From: an uncultured Eggerthella sp.
GTDB taxonomy: Bacteria > Actinomycetota > Coriobacteriia > Coriobacteriales > Eggerthellaceae
Direction: 5' to 3'
DNA: 24,971 nucleotides
Assembly: GCA_900551155.1 (NCBI GenBank)
Contig: URVA01000010.1
Span: forward strand, 1 to 24,971
Shown: one piece after another, positions 1 to 6,321 of the stretch
How positions within the stretch are numbered: the stretch's first letter is position 1
Layout: each line of letters opens with the position of its first letter
The notes under the pieces: generated by a model
Database searches by the model: none
What the model saw: only the letters and a program-made list of their open reading frames with translations
Told to the model about the DNA's origin: nothing
Position numbers and translations under genes: made by a program

Positions 1-6
1 TTTTAA

Positions 7-47
7 AAACGGCTGTCTGGATTTTTCCAGACAGCCGTTTGTTTGTT
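7..47. terminator. Strong, possibly bidirectional intrinsic terminator
   Basis: A perfect 15-bp stem (7-21 pairs with 26-40) closes a TTTT loop. On the minus strand the stem is followed by a run of five T (completed by positions 1-6), so it can end the transcript of the leftward permease gene, about 130 nt downstream of its stop. On the plus strand it is followed by GTTTGTT, so a gene entering from the left could use it too. Nothing gene-like is seen between 48 and 171. Confidence 0.88.
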
Positions 48-171
48 ACCGATATTGCTTTGTTAAGCACGAGTTAGATTCAATCAATGTTCAAATGTCT
101 ATTTCCCAGCCTAGAGAAGTATACATTTCTTGCAAAATCTGCAGGGGTTGCCGAATAAAGGCTAAAAACCT

Positions 172-1656
172 TTACACGATTGGCCAAATGCCCGAGAAGT
201 GCAAATAGAGCGAAAGTAGTGCAAAGCCAATAATTATTACTGCGATTACCTTGTCGTGTAGCTTAGGCAAAATTGCTTCGTTGTGTTCGTGCTGACCAAT
301 AGCATGGATAAGCAGACCAGGTGCAAGCAGGATAGAAATAATCATGACACCCTGCAAACCGCATGACCAGGTTAAGAAAATGGTATAAATCACACACAGT
401 GTACCAACTAAGCGAGCAAACCAAAGTTTTGGAGCGCCTGGAGCATCCATGCGTTCATTCTTCCAAGAAATAATGGCGTAGTACAGTGCCGAGCAAACAT
501 ACGCAATCAAGATCATGGAAACTGCGCATGCATAGAAGAACTGATAAGTACTCTCAGCTGCAGCGGAAAGAACTAGGAACAACTGAATAATTGCAACGCT
601 GGTAACAATAGTTACAATAGGAGCGCCATGCTTGTTGGTGCGTGCAAAAATACGAGGAAAAGCACCCCAGCGCGCAGCCTGGAAAGGTGTTTCGGAAGCG
701 ATAATGACGTATCCAAGCATTGCGCCTACCAAGGAAAGAACAACGCCTAAGTTAACGATGATGGCGCCAACAGGACCAATAGCTGCTTCCAGAATGCCTG
801 CCATGGAAGGCGTAGCCAGCTCTGCCATTTCAGCGCGAGGCATGATACCCATGGAAAGCAGAGAAATAATCAGGTACAGAACGAATACAGAAATAAAGCC
901 GTAAATGGTTGCGCGACCAACGTCTTTTACGTATTTTGCGCGACCAGAAATGGTAATTGCACCCTCAATACCTACAAATACCCATACCAGAGCAACCATG
1001 GTCGAAGTGATCTGTGTAAAGAAATCAGGACCACCTGGCTCGCCCCAGAAGTTATCCATAAAGATTGCAGGGTCGAATTTACCAAGCAAAACAATGGAAA
1101 CAATAAACAATGACAGAGGAACCAATTTTGCAATGGTTACTACAACATTGATGCCTGTTGCTTCTTTAACACCACGGGATACCAAATAGGCGATAAACCA
1201 CAAGAAAATAGAGGCGCAAATAAGAGAAGGAATGTTATTGCCCGCACCAAAAACGGGGAAGAAGTAGCCCAGTGCGCTGAACAGCATAATTGCGTAGCCA
1301 GCATTGGTTAAGCAGGAGCTAATCCAATAACCCCAAGCAGAGTTGAAGCCTACATACTTACCAAATGCTGCTGCGGCGTAAGCGTAAATGCCGCCTGTTA
1401 AGTTAGGGCGAACACGGGATAGGCCATAGAATACGAGCGCTAAGGTAAGAACGCCCACAAAACAAATAACCCAGGAAACCAAAACCGCTGCAGTGTTTGC
1501 GCCGCCTGCAGCCAAGTCGCCAGCAAGAGAGAAGATACCGCCGCAAACACTAGCGGTAATAACCATCATGGTTAAACGAAAAACGCTAAGACCATTCGGA
1601 TCGATGATGCCCTTTTCGGTGTCAGCAAGGGCGGGAGCTTTATCAGAGGTTGACAT
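172..1656 (-). CDS. APC-family basic amino acid antiporter, ArcD-like (arginine/ornithine type)
   Basis: A 494-residue integral membrane protein with about 12-14 hydrophobic segments spread over its length and a short polar N-terminus. It resembles the arginine:ornithine antiporter branch of the APC superfamily: the family's first-helix glycine motif appears as GGIFSLAGDL (residues about 39-48), followed by GGIYAYAAAAFGKYVGF and SAWGYWISS, which match the ArcD-type signature around helix 3. Length fits the family (about 480-500). The ATG at 1656 has AAAGGA about 6 nt upstream. It is the second gene of a leftward pair with the DDAH gene at 1769-2545, separated by 112 nt that contain a long palindrome. 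Inference: it imports arginine or methylated arginines and exports the product (citrulline, ornithine or an amine). Substrate cannot be read from sequence; other cationic amino acids or polyamines are possible. Confidence 0.85.
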   Translation of the reverse strand: MSTSDKAPALADTEKGIIDPNGLSVFRLTMMVITASVCGGIFSLAGDLAAGGANTAAVLVSWVICFVGVLTLALVFYGLSRVRPNLTGGIYAYAAAAFGKYVGFNSAWGYWISSCLTNAGYAIMLFSALGYFFPVFGAGNNIPSLICASIFLWFIAYLVSRGVKEATGINVVVTIAKLVPLSLFIVSIVLLGKFDPAIFMDNFWGEPGGPDFFTQITSTMVALVWVFVGIEGAITISGRAKYVKDVGRATIYGFISVFVLYLIISLLSMGIMPRAEMAELATPSMAGILEAAIGPVGAIIVNLGVVLSLVGAMLGYVIIASETPFQAARWGAFPRIFARTNKHGAPIVTIVTSVAIIQLFLVLSAAAESTYQFFYACAVSMILIAYVCSALYYAIISWKNERMDAPGAPKLWFARLVGTLCVIYTIFLTWSCGLQGVMIISILLAPGLLIHAIGQHEHNEAILPKLHDKVIAVIIIGFALLSLYLHFSGIWPIV

Positions 1657-1676
1657 TCGCTATCCTTTCAGAGGCG

Positions 1677-1719
1677 AACTAGGTGTTTTGCAAATCAAAT
1701 CTCAGCAAAACACCTAGTT
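1677..1719 (-). repeat. Perfect 15-bp inverted repeat between the DDAH and permease genes
   Basis: Arm 1677-1691 (AACTAGGTGTTTTGC) is the exact reverse complement of 1705-1719, with a 13-nt loop. It lies in the spacer of the leftward operon, about 20 nt upstream of the permease start. No T tract follows on the minus strand, so it does not look like a classical terminator. It could be an mRNA processing or stabilising hairpin that sets the ratio of the two products, or an operator for a dimeric regulator. Confidence 0.75.
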
Positions 1720-1768
1720 ACTTAAGGCCGAAATCTAGATACGATCAATAAATAAGTTTGAAAAAGAA

Positions 1769-2545
1769 TTAGAAGCGCAAGCTCAAGCAGGAAAGACCGC
1801 CGTCAATCTTGCGATATTCAGACGTATCAACAACAAGCGTCTTGTAACCCAAATCCTGAACAGCCTTCAAAACTGAAGGGTAGCCTTCAGCAACGATAAC
1901 GGTATCGTTTACCCAAATGCAGTTAGCGCCATATGCTTCTTCTTCTGGAACAACTACCTTGTTGTACTGAGCAAATTCAGGCTTGTCGATAAATTCGCCC
2001 GATACCAACATGTTATTGTTTTCCAGGTAGTTAACACCAGTCTTTAGATGAAGTACTTTTTCCAGAGGAACCTCAGAGCCTTCAAGACCCCAACCTTCGA
2101 GAATCTCGATAAACTGGCGAATGCCTTCTTCGTTGGTACGAGCAGAACGGCCAACATAGAAGTGATCGCCAACCATCATGACGTCGCCACCTTCAAGCGT
2201 GCCAGGTGCGGTGATGTGCTTGATGTGATCATCGTCGAAGAAACGGCGAATTACTGGTTCAATTTCGTTCTTTTCGCCATTACGAGACTCAGCGCCAGGA
2301 TTGGTGATAATAGCGCCCATGCGGGTGATAACAGCAGGGTCTTCTACGAAGCATGCGTCAGGGTATTCCTCCAAAGCAGGAAGAATAGTTACGTCAACAC
2401 CGCATTGTTCAAGAGCGTGAACATAGTCGCGGTGCTCTTCAAGCGCGCGCTCATAGATTGGTTGGCCGAGCTCAGGTGCGCTTGTGATGCCGTCGCAAAG
2501 AGATTTGCCAGGGCGGCGCACAATTACGTGGCTAAATTTAGTCAT
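1769..2545 (-). CDS. N(G),N(G)-dimethylarginine dimethylaminohydrolase (DDAH)
   Basis: A 258-residue amidinotransferase-fold enzyme that hydrolyses mono- or dimethylated arginine to citrulline plus methylamine or dimethylamine. It aligns end to end with the Pseudomonas aeruginosa DDAH family (254 residues): acidic residues in YPDACFVEDP (D63, D69), TLEGGD (E118), the catalytic histidine in LHLKTG (H166) and the nucleophilic cysteine near the C-terminus in DGGLSCLSLRF (C253). All expected catalytic residues are present. It is too short for arginine deiminase (about 410 residues). The ATG at 2545 is preceded by GGAAAGG at a good distance. It is the first gene of the leftward pair with an ArcD-like antiporter, which suggests uptake and use of methylarginines from degraded methylated proteins. 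A citrulline-forming activity on plain arginine cannot be excluded. Confidence 0.93.
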   Translation of the reverse strand: MTKFSHVIVRRPGKSLCDGITSAPELGQPIYERALEEHRDYVHALEQCGVDVTILPALEEYPDACFVEDPAVITRMGAIITNPGAESRNGEKNEIEPVIRRFFDDDHIKHITAPGTLEGGDVMMVGDHFYVGRSARTNEEGIRQFIEILEGWGLEGSEVPLEKVLHLKTGVNYLENNNMLVSGEFIDKPEFAQYNKVVVPEEEAYGANCIWVNDTVIVAEGYPSVLKAVQDLGYKTLVVDTSEYRKIDGGLSCLSLRF

Positions 2546-2889
2546 GATAACCTTTCCATTGGTTTTGATTTGCTTCTATTTGATGAACTTATCCATATTA
2601 CTCTTTTTGTATCTATTTGTAATCATCGGCTTTTATATTTGTAACTATTAGCTCTTGCGGCTATTAACTTTTGTTCGTATTGCTCGTGTCGCGCTGTTTG
2701 TGTTTGAGCAGCTTGTGTTGCGTTAATCGTGACGTGCCGTTTGCGTTTGTGGTTTTACGCTGTTTGTGCCGCTGCCGAAGAGCGTGGCGTGGGGTATCAC
2801 TGAGAGAGTTTTTCGATGCATTGGGCGGAGTAATCGCACTAGTAAAGGTAAAATAATCTGGCAAGTTTTCTCAAAGAAAGAGTCCGTTC
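2546..2889. promoter_or_regulatory. Divergent intergenic region between DDAH and aldo/keto reductase genes
   Basis: This 344-bp gap must hold the promoters of both flanking genes. The half nearest DDAH is A/T-rich; on the minus strand TAATAT (about 2596-2601) is a weak -10 candidate. The middle (about 2672-2768) is strongly T/G-rich on the plus strand, with CTGTTTGTG at 2694-2702 and again at 2760-2768. Before the reductase there is TAAAAT (2849-2854) as a possible -10. Short open frames in the gap (for example 2671-2856 plus, 2664-2864 minus) have low-complexity translations and no convincing ribosome site; I do not call them genes. Confidence 0.4.
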
Positions 2890-3918
2890 ATGAAAACTAT
2901 TACGCTTGGATCAACAGGAATCACTACTCCTCAAAATGCTTTTGGTGCTTTGCCTCTGCAGCGTTGTACCGAAGAAGAAGCGGTGGCGCTTTTAAGAAAA
3001 GCCTATGAAGGAGGCATGACCTTTTTCGATACTGCGCGTGCTTACTCGAATAGCGAAGAGCGCGTAGGCAAGGCTTTTGAGGGCATGCGTGACAAGGTTT
3101 GCATTGCCAGCAAAACGCAAGCTAAAACTCCCGAAGATTTTTGGCGCGATTTAGAAACGTCTTTGTCGCTATTAAAGACCGACTACATTGATATTTATCA
3201 GCTTCATTGTGCGCCTCAGTGTTATAAGCCTGGTGATGGTACGGGAATGTATGAATGTCTTCAGGAGGCAAAGCGTCAGGGAATAATTCGCCACATTGCT
3301 ATTACGGCGCATCTTATTGCGGTGGCGGAAGAAATTGCACAGTCGGGATTGTATGAAACACTTCAGTTCCCGTTGAGCTATTTAGCAACCGATCGCGAAG
3401 TTGAATTGGTACGTACCTGCGAAAAGAACAACGTTGGCTTCATCGCGATGAAGGGTCTTGCAGGTGGTCTTATCACCAATTCGAAAGCTGCTATGGCCTA
3501 CATGACTCAGTTCGATAACGTGGTGCCAATTTGGGGTGTGCAGCGCATGAGCGAATTGGACGAGTGGCTTTCCTATATGGATAACACTCCTGAAATCACC
3601 CCAGAAATTGAGGAATTTTTCGCTAAAGAACGTGAAGAATTGCAGGGTGAATTCTGCCGCGGCTGTGGATACTGCATGCCATGTGCTGCAGATATTCCTA
3701 TCAACAATTGCGCGCGCATGTCTCTTATGATTCGTCGTGCTCCGTCTGCGGCATGGCTCTCAGATGAATGGCAAGACAATATGGCGCGCATCGAAGACTG
3801 TACGGAATGCGGTGTTTGTAAAGAGCGTTGCCCATACGATTTAGATGTACCGAATTTGTTGCGCAAGAACTGGGAAGATTATCAAAAGATTGTTGCTGGC
3901 GAAATCGAGCCAGTGTAG
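2890..3918 (+). CDS. Aldo/keto reductase with C-terminal 4Fe-4S ferredoxin-type domain
   Basis: A 342-residue NAD(P)-dependent oxidoreductase of the AKR TIM-barrel fold followed by an iron-sulphur domain. The catalytic tetrad is visible: D47 and Y52 in FFDTARAYSNSEERVG, K75 in CIASK, H106 in QLHCAP. The C-terminal third carries two cysteine groups, C256/C259/C262/C265 (with C274) and CTECGVCKERCP (C304, C307, C310, C314), able to hold one or two 4Fe-4S clusters. This architecture is typical of anaerobes; cytoplasmic, substrate unknown. The ATG at 2890 has a purine-rich AAAGAAAGAG upstream. It stands alone, divergent from DDAH and convergent with the RNA methyltransferase gene. Coupling of ferredoxin electrons to carbonyl reduction is inference. 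Confidence 0.92.
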   Translation: MKTITLGSTGITTPQNAFGALPLQRCTEEEAVALLRKAYEGGMTFFDTARAYSNSEERVGKAFEGMRDKVCIASKTQAKTPEDFWRDLETSLSLLKTDYIDIYQLHCAPQCYKPGDGTGMYECLQEAKRQGIIRHIAITAHLIAVAEEIAQSGLYETLQFPLSYLATDREVELVRTCEKNNVGFIAMKGLAGGLITNSKAAMAYMTQFDNVVPIWGVQRMSELDEWLSYMDNTPEITPEIEEFFAKEREELQGEFCRGCGYCMPCAADIPINNCARMSLMIRRAPSAAWLSDEWQDNMARIEDCTECGVCKERCPYDLDVPNLLRKNWEDYQKIVAGEIEPV

Positions 3919-3985
3919 TTGCCGTGCGCGCGAGTTCGCGTGGATGAGCTGGCGCGGCTAGGCTCACATAGTTAAGTTTGCGCTA

Positions 3986-4948
3986 TTACAAAAACTGTCC
4001 GCACGTTTCCCAAAAAGCAACTGCACTAGCAGCGGCAACGTTAAGCGAATCAACCTCATGTGCCATAGGAATGCGCACGGTATAGTCGCAGGCGGCGATG
4101 GTTTGTGCGGCTAAGCCATCGCCTTCAGTACCTAATACCAAGGCCAGCTTATCTGCTTCGGCGATGCGTGGATCTTTCAGCGAAATAGAATCATCGCTGA
4201 GCGCCAAAGCGGCAACCTGAAATCCTGCTTCATGAAGAAGCGCAACGCCTTCGCTTGCCCAAGAGTGGTCGGTGCCAATTCTGGTCCAAGGAACCTGAAA
4301 TACGGTTCCCATAGAAACGCGCGCAGCTCGGCGATAAAACGGATCGTGGCAGCCTGGGGTTACCAGTACCGCATCAATTCCAAGTGCCGCAGCGCTACGG
4401 AATATGGCTCCAATATTGGTGAAGTTAGTAATGTCTTCAAGAATTGCAACGCGATGCGCATCCTGAAGCAGTGCTTCAGGAGAAGGCAAAGCAGGACGAT
4501 GAAAAGCCGCAATAGGCCCAACGGTGCGCTTGAAATTAGTGAGTTGTTCTATGTCTGCGTGGCTTCCTATAAATTGTGGAATTGAATCATGACCATGTGG
4601 AATTGAAGCATGGCCATATGGAATTGCATCATGACCATGAGGAATTGAAGCATGACCAGCAGGTTCTGCTCCTGATTGCCCAAGCGCTTCAATTCGCTCA
4701 AACAAATCGCGATGCGGTTCAAGCCAGCGTTTTTCACTTATAAGAGCAAAAGGCTTCAACTCTGCATTGAGGGCGCGCTCAATTACGTTGCGCGATTCGG
4801 CAATAAAAATACCTTCTTCGTTAAACGTGATTCCCGTTGCAAGCGAAAGACCTACAAGTTGTTTTTGATCGCGTAGCTCGGAGTCGGTCATGTGGGAAAA
4901 CACGCGCAAAAGGGGATCGTTAATATGTTTGGAAAGAGAAAGTAACAT
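3986..4948 (-). CDS. SpoU/TrmH-family RNA 2'-O-methyltransferase
   Basis: A SPOUT-fold S-adenosylmethionine-dependent methyltransferase acting on tRNA or rRNA ribose. The three family motifs are in order: NIGAIFRSAAALG (motif 1, N178), LVLGTEGDGL (motif 2) and IPMAHEVDSLNVAAASA (motif 3) near the C-terminus. An N-terminal substrate-binding part contains the NDPLLRVF...TDSELR pattern common in actinobacterial members. I place the start at the ATG at 4948 (320 residues); an in-frame GTG at 4975 adds 9 residues, and neither has a clear Shine-Dalgarno site. The odd feature is a His-rich insert at residues about 98-125, encoded by four 21-bp tandem repeats, in the linker between the two domains. 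Target base unknown. Confidence 0.9.
   Translation of the reverse strand: MLLSLSKHINDPLLRVFSHMTDSELRDQKQLVGLSLATGITFNEEGIFIAESRNVIERALNAELKPFALISEKRWLEPHRDLFERIEALGQSGAEPAGHASIPHGHDAIPYGHASIPHGHDSIPQFIGSHADIEQLTNFKRTVGPIAAFHRPALPSPEALLQDAHRVAILEDITNFTNIGAIFRSAAALGIDAVLVTPGCHDPFYRRAARVSMGTVFQVPWTRIGTDHSWASEGVALLHEAGFQVAALALSDDSISLKDPRIAEADKLALVLGTEGDGLAAQTIAACDYTVRIPMAHEVDSLNVAAASAVAFWETCGQFL
4575..4658 (-). repeat. Four 21-bp in-frame tandem repeats inside the TrmH-family gene
   Basis: Units at 4575-4595, 4596-4616, 4617-4637 and 4638-4658 share the pattern TGnGGAATTGAAnCATGACCA with a few changes per copy. On the coding (minus) strand they encode four copies of a 7-residue unit GH(A/D)(S/A)IP(H/Y/Q). 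Because the unit is a multiple of three, copy-number change would alter linker length without breaking the frame. Confidence 0.93.
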
Positions 4949-5029
4949 AGCAGAAATTGTAATAGGTAAAGGCACATCTGTATTGATATTTTTTACTTGG
5001 CAAGCGATTTGATCATGTTCATAGGGCTG

Positions 5030-5149
5030 CTTTTGTTTGTCTTGGTAAATGGCGTTTTGTCTTGAGCGTGATCTTTGTTTTGTGCGTTAAGTCGTCTGTT
5101 TTGTCCTAGGGATAGTCTTAGGTTTTGCTTGGGAAGTAATCTGTTTTGT
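5030..5149 (+). repeat. Helically phased GTTTTGT array (six degenerate copies)
   Basis: The 7-mer GTTTTGT or a one-base variant starts at 5030 (CTTTTGT), 5054, 5077, 5098, 5122 (GTTTTGC) and 5143. The start-to-start distances are 24, 23, 21, 24 and 21 bp, close to two turns of B-DNA. Several intervals also end in TCTT or GTCT, so this may be a decayed 21-24 bp tandem repeat. Position in a divergent promoter region suggests a binding array for a DNA-bending or regulatory protein, but that is inference. Confidence 0.6.
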
Positions 5150-5227
5150 ACTCGAAAATCCGTCTTTAGAAAATGTTGTGTACTCTTTTCGCAGCGACCT
5201 GCATTTTCTGCATTGTGTGGAGGTATG

Positions 5228-5260
5228 TGGTAATATATTCGGTCGGTAGATAACCGAATA
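5228..5260 (+). promoter_or_regulatory. Probable yebC promoter with overlapping palindrome
   Basis: TGG immediately before TAATAT (5228-5236) makes an extended -10; no good -35 is seen. The expected start of transcription is near 5243. Overlapping it is an 8-bp perfect inverted repeat, TATTCGGT (5236-5243) and ACCGAATA (5253-5260), which could be an operator or the first hairpin of the leader. Confidence 0.45.
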
Positions 5261-5305
5261 GTCGGTACATAATCGATAAGTGACACATAGTCGAAAGGTA
5301 CATAC

Positions 5306-6103
5306 ATGTCAGGGCATTCAAAATGGGCAACCACTAAGCATCGTAAAGCAGCGCAGGACGCTAAGCGCTCCGCTTTGTTCTCCAAGCTTTCTCGTAACAT
5401 CACGGTAGCAGCGAAAGAGGGCGGCGATCCTAACCCTGACAACAATGCTTCTTTGGCTGCAGCTATTGATAAGGCAAAAAGTTATTCTTTGCCAAAAGAC
5501 AAAATCAAGACCGCTATCGATAAGGCTTTTGGTTCTGGTAAAGATGCTGCTAACTACGAAACCGTTGTATACGAAGGTTATGGTCCTTGCGGCGTAGCAA
5601 TTTATTGCGAAGCTTTGACCGACAACCGCAACCGCACTGCAGCTGATGTTCGTGCAGCATTCAATCATCATGGCGGCAACCTGGGCACCTCTGGTTCTGT
5701 TGCATTCCAGTTTGAGCGCAAGGGTCAGATCTTGATCGAAAAGGTAATCAAGTCTGAAGAAAAGAAAGTCGCTGACAAGGAAAATGCAGTAGACGAAGAC
5801 GAATTCATGATGGCAGTAGCGGAAGCTGGCGGCTCTGACTACGAAGATGCAGGCGATGAATGGATCGTTTACACCGCTCCAACTGATTTGATGTCAGTAA
5901 AGAACGCTCTTACCGAACAGGGCATCGAAGTTAAGGGTGCTGAATTCATCATGGAGCCTACTACTCCTGCTGAGGTATCTGTTGCTGACGCAAAGAAGGT
6001 TATGCGTCTTGTAGACAAGCTGGAAGAACTTGAAGACCTTCAGAATGTTTATCACACGATGGACATTACCGATGAAATTGCAGAGGCTCTTGAAGAGGAA
6101 TAA
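5306..6103 (+). CDS. yebC: YebC/TACO1-family translation/transcription regulatory protein
   Basis: A 265-residue member of the YebC/PmpR/TACO1 family. These are cytoplasmic proteins; some members help ribosomes through polyproline stretches, others have been described as transcriptional regulators. The start is fixed by the hallmark N-terminus MSGHSKWATTKHRKAAQDAKR, and AAAGG lies upstream of the ATG. Other hallmarks are the YEGYGPCGVAIYCEALTDNRNRT segment (residues about 89-111, family YEGYGPgGvA...TDNkNRT) and GGNLGTSGSVAF. It is slightly longer than usual (about 240-250) because of a charged insert around residues 145-160 (KSEEKKVADKENAVDED). Transcribed alone, from the promoter at about 5228 to the terminator at about 6128. 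Confidence 0.95.
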   Translation: MSGHSKWATTKHRKAAQDAKRSALFSKLSRNITVAAKEGGDPNPDNNASLAAAIDKAKSYSLPKDKIKTAIDKAFGSGKDAANYETVVYEGYGPCGVAIYCEALTDNRNRTAADVRAAFNHHGGNLGTSGSVAFQFERKGQILIEKVIKSEEKKVADKENAVDEDEFMMAVAEAGGSDYEDAGDEWIVYTAPTDLMSVKNALTEQGIEVKGAEFIMEPTTPAEVSVADAKKVMRLVDKLEELEDLQNVYHTMDITDEIAEALEEE

Positions 6104-6127
6104 TCTGTTAGTACTCTACTAAAAGTT

Positions 6128-6180
6128 AAAGCGGTGTTCGAAAGAGCACCGCTTTTTTGTTTTATACACCGCTTTTTTGA
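6128..6180 (+). terminator. yebC terminator with duplicated 3' arm
   Basis: AAAGCGGTG (6128-6136) pairs with CACCGCTTT, followed by a run of T: a standard intrinsic terminator ending near 6158. The 3' arm plus T tract, CACCGCTTTTTTG, occurs twice, at 6147-6159 and 6167-6179. The single 5' arm could pair with either copy. Confidence 0.88.
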
Positions 6181-6249
6181 TTAGTTTATACAAAATGCTG
6201 ATTCGTCATGAACTTTTTGTCGTTTAAGACAAAGTTGACCTCTTAGGCA

Positions 6250-6258
6250 TGCTATAGT
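6250..6258 (+). promoter_or_regulatory. Extended -10 promoter for the DivIC-like gene
   Basis: TGC followed by TATAGT (6253-6258) is an extended -10 with five of six consensus bases. TTGACC at 6235-6240 is too close (12 bp) to be the partner -35. The expected transcript start is near 6265, downstream of the ATG at 6262, which supports use of the GTG at 6322 as the start codon. Confidence 0.55.
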
Positions 6259-6321
6259 GGGATGGCTAAAGCATTAATCGCACTACTTAAACACACTACG
6301 ATGCTCGAGGGGCTTATATTC

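Larger units (their letters stand above)
4976..5305. other. Divergent intergenic region between trmH-like gene and yebC
   Basis: A 330-bp gap with no convincing gene. An open frame on the minus strand (4993-5445) runs into yebC and has no homology I recognise, so it is left out. The region holds a T/G-rich phased array (5030-5149), an extended -10 promoter candidate for yebC (5228-5236) and a small palindrome (5236-5260). Confidence 0.6.

Noticed and set aside
156..174. Hairpin TAAAGG/CCTTTA at the permease stop codon as its terminator
   Set aside because: The stem is only 6 bp and no T tract follows on the minus strand; the 15-bp stem at 7-40 is far better.
1769..2545. Arginine deiminase (ArcA)
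   Set aside because: The protein is about 150 residues too short and its C-terminal DGGLSCLSLRF and LHLKTG motifs match DDAH closely.
2664..2864. Short open frames on both strands in the DDAH/reductase gap
   Set aside because: Their low-complexity translations arise from T/G-rich DNA; no start signals are convincing.
4993..5445. 150-codon open frame on the minus strand overlapping the start of yebC
   Set aside because: It runs antisense through the conserved yebC N-terminus, has no ribosome site and no recognisable domain; it is a shadow plus intergenic sequence.
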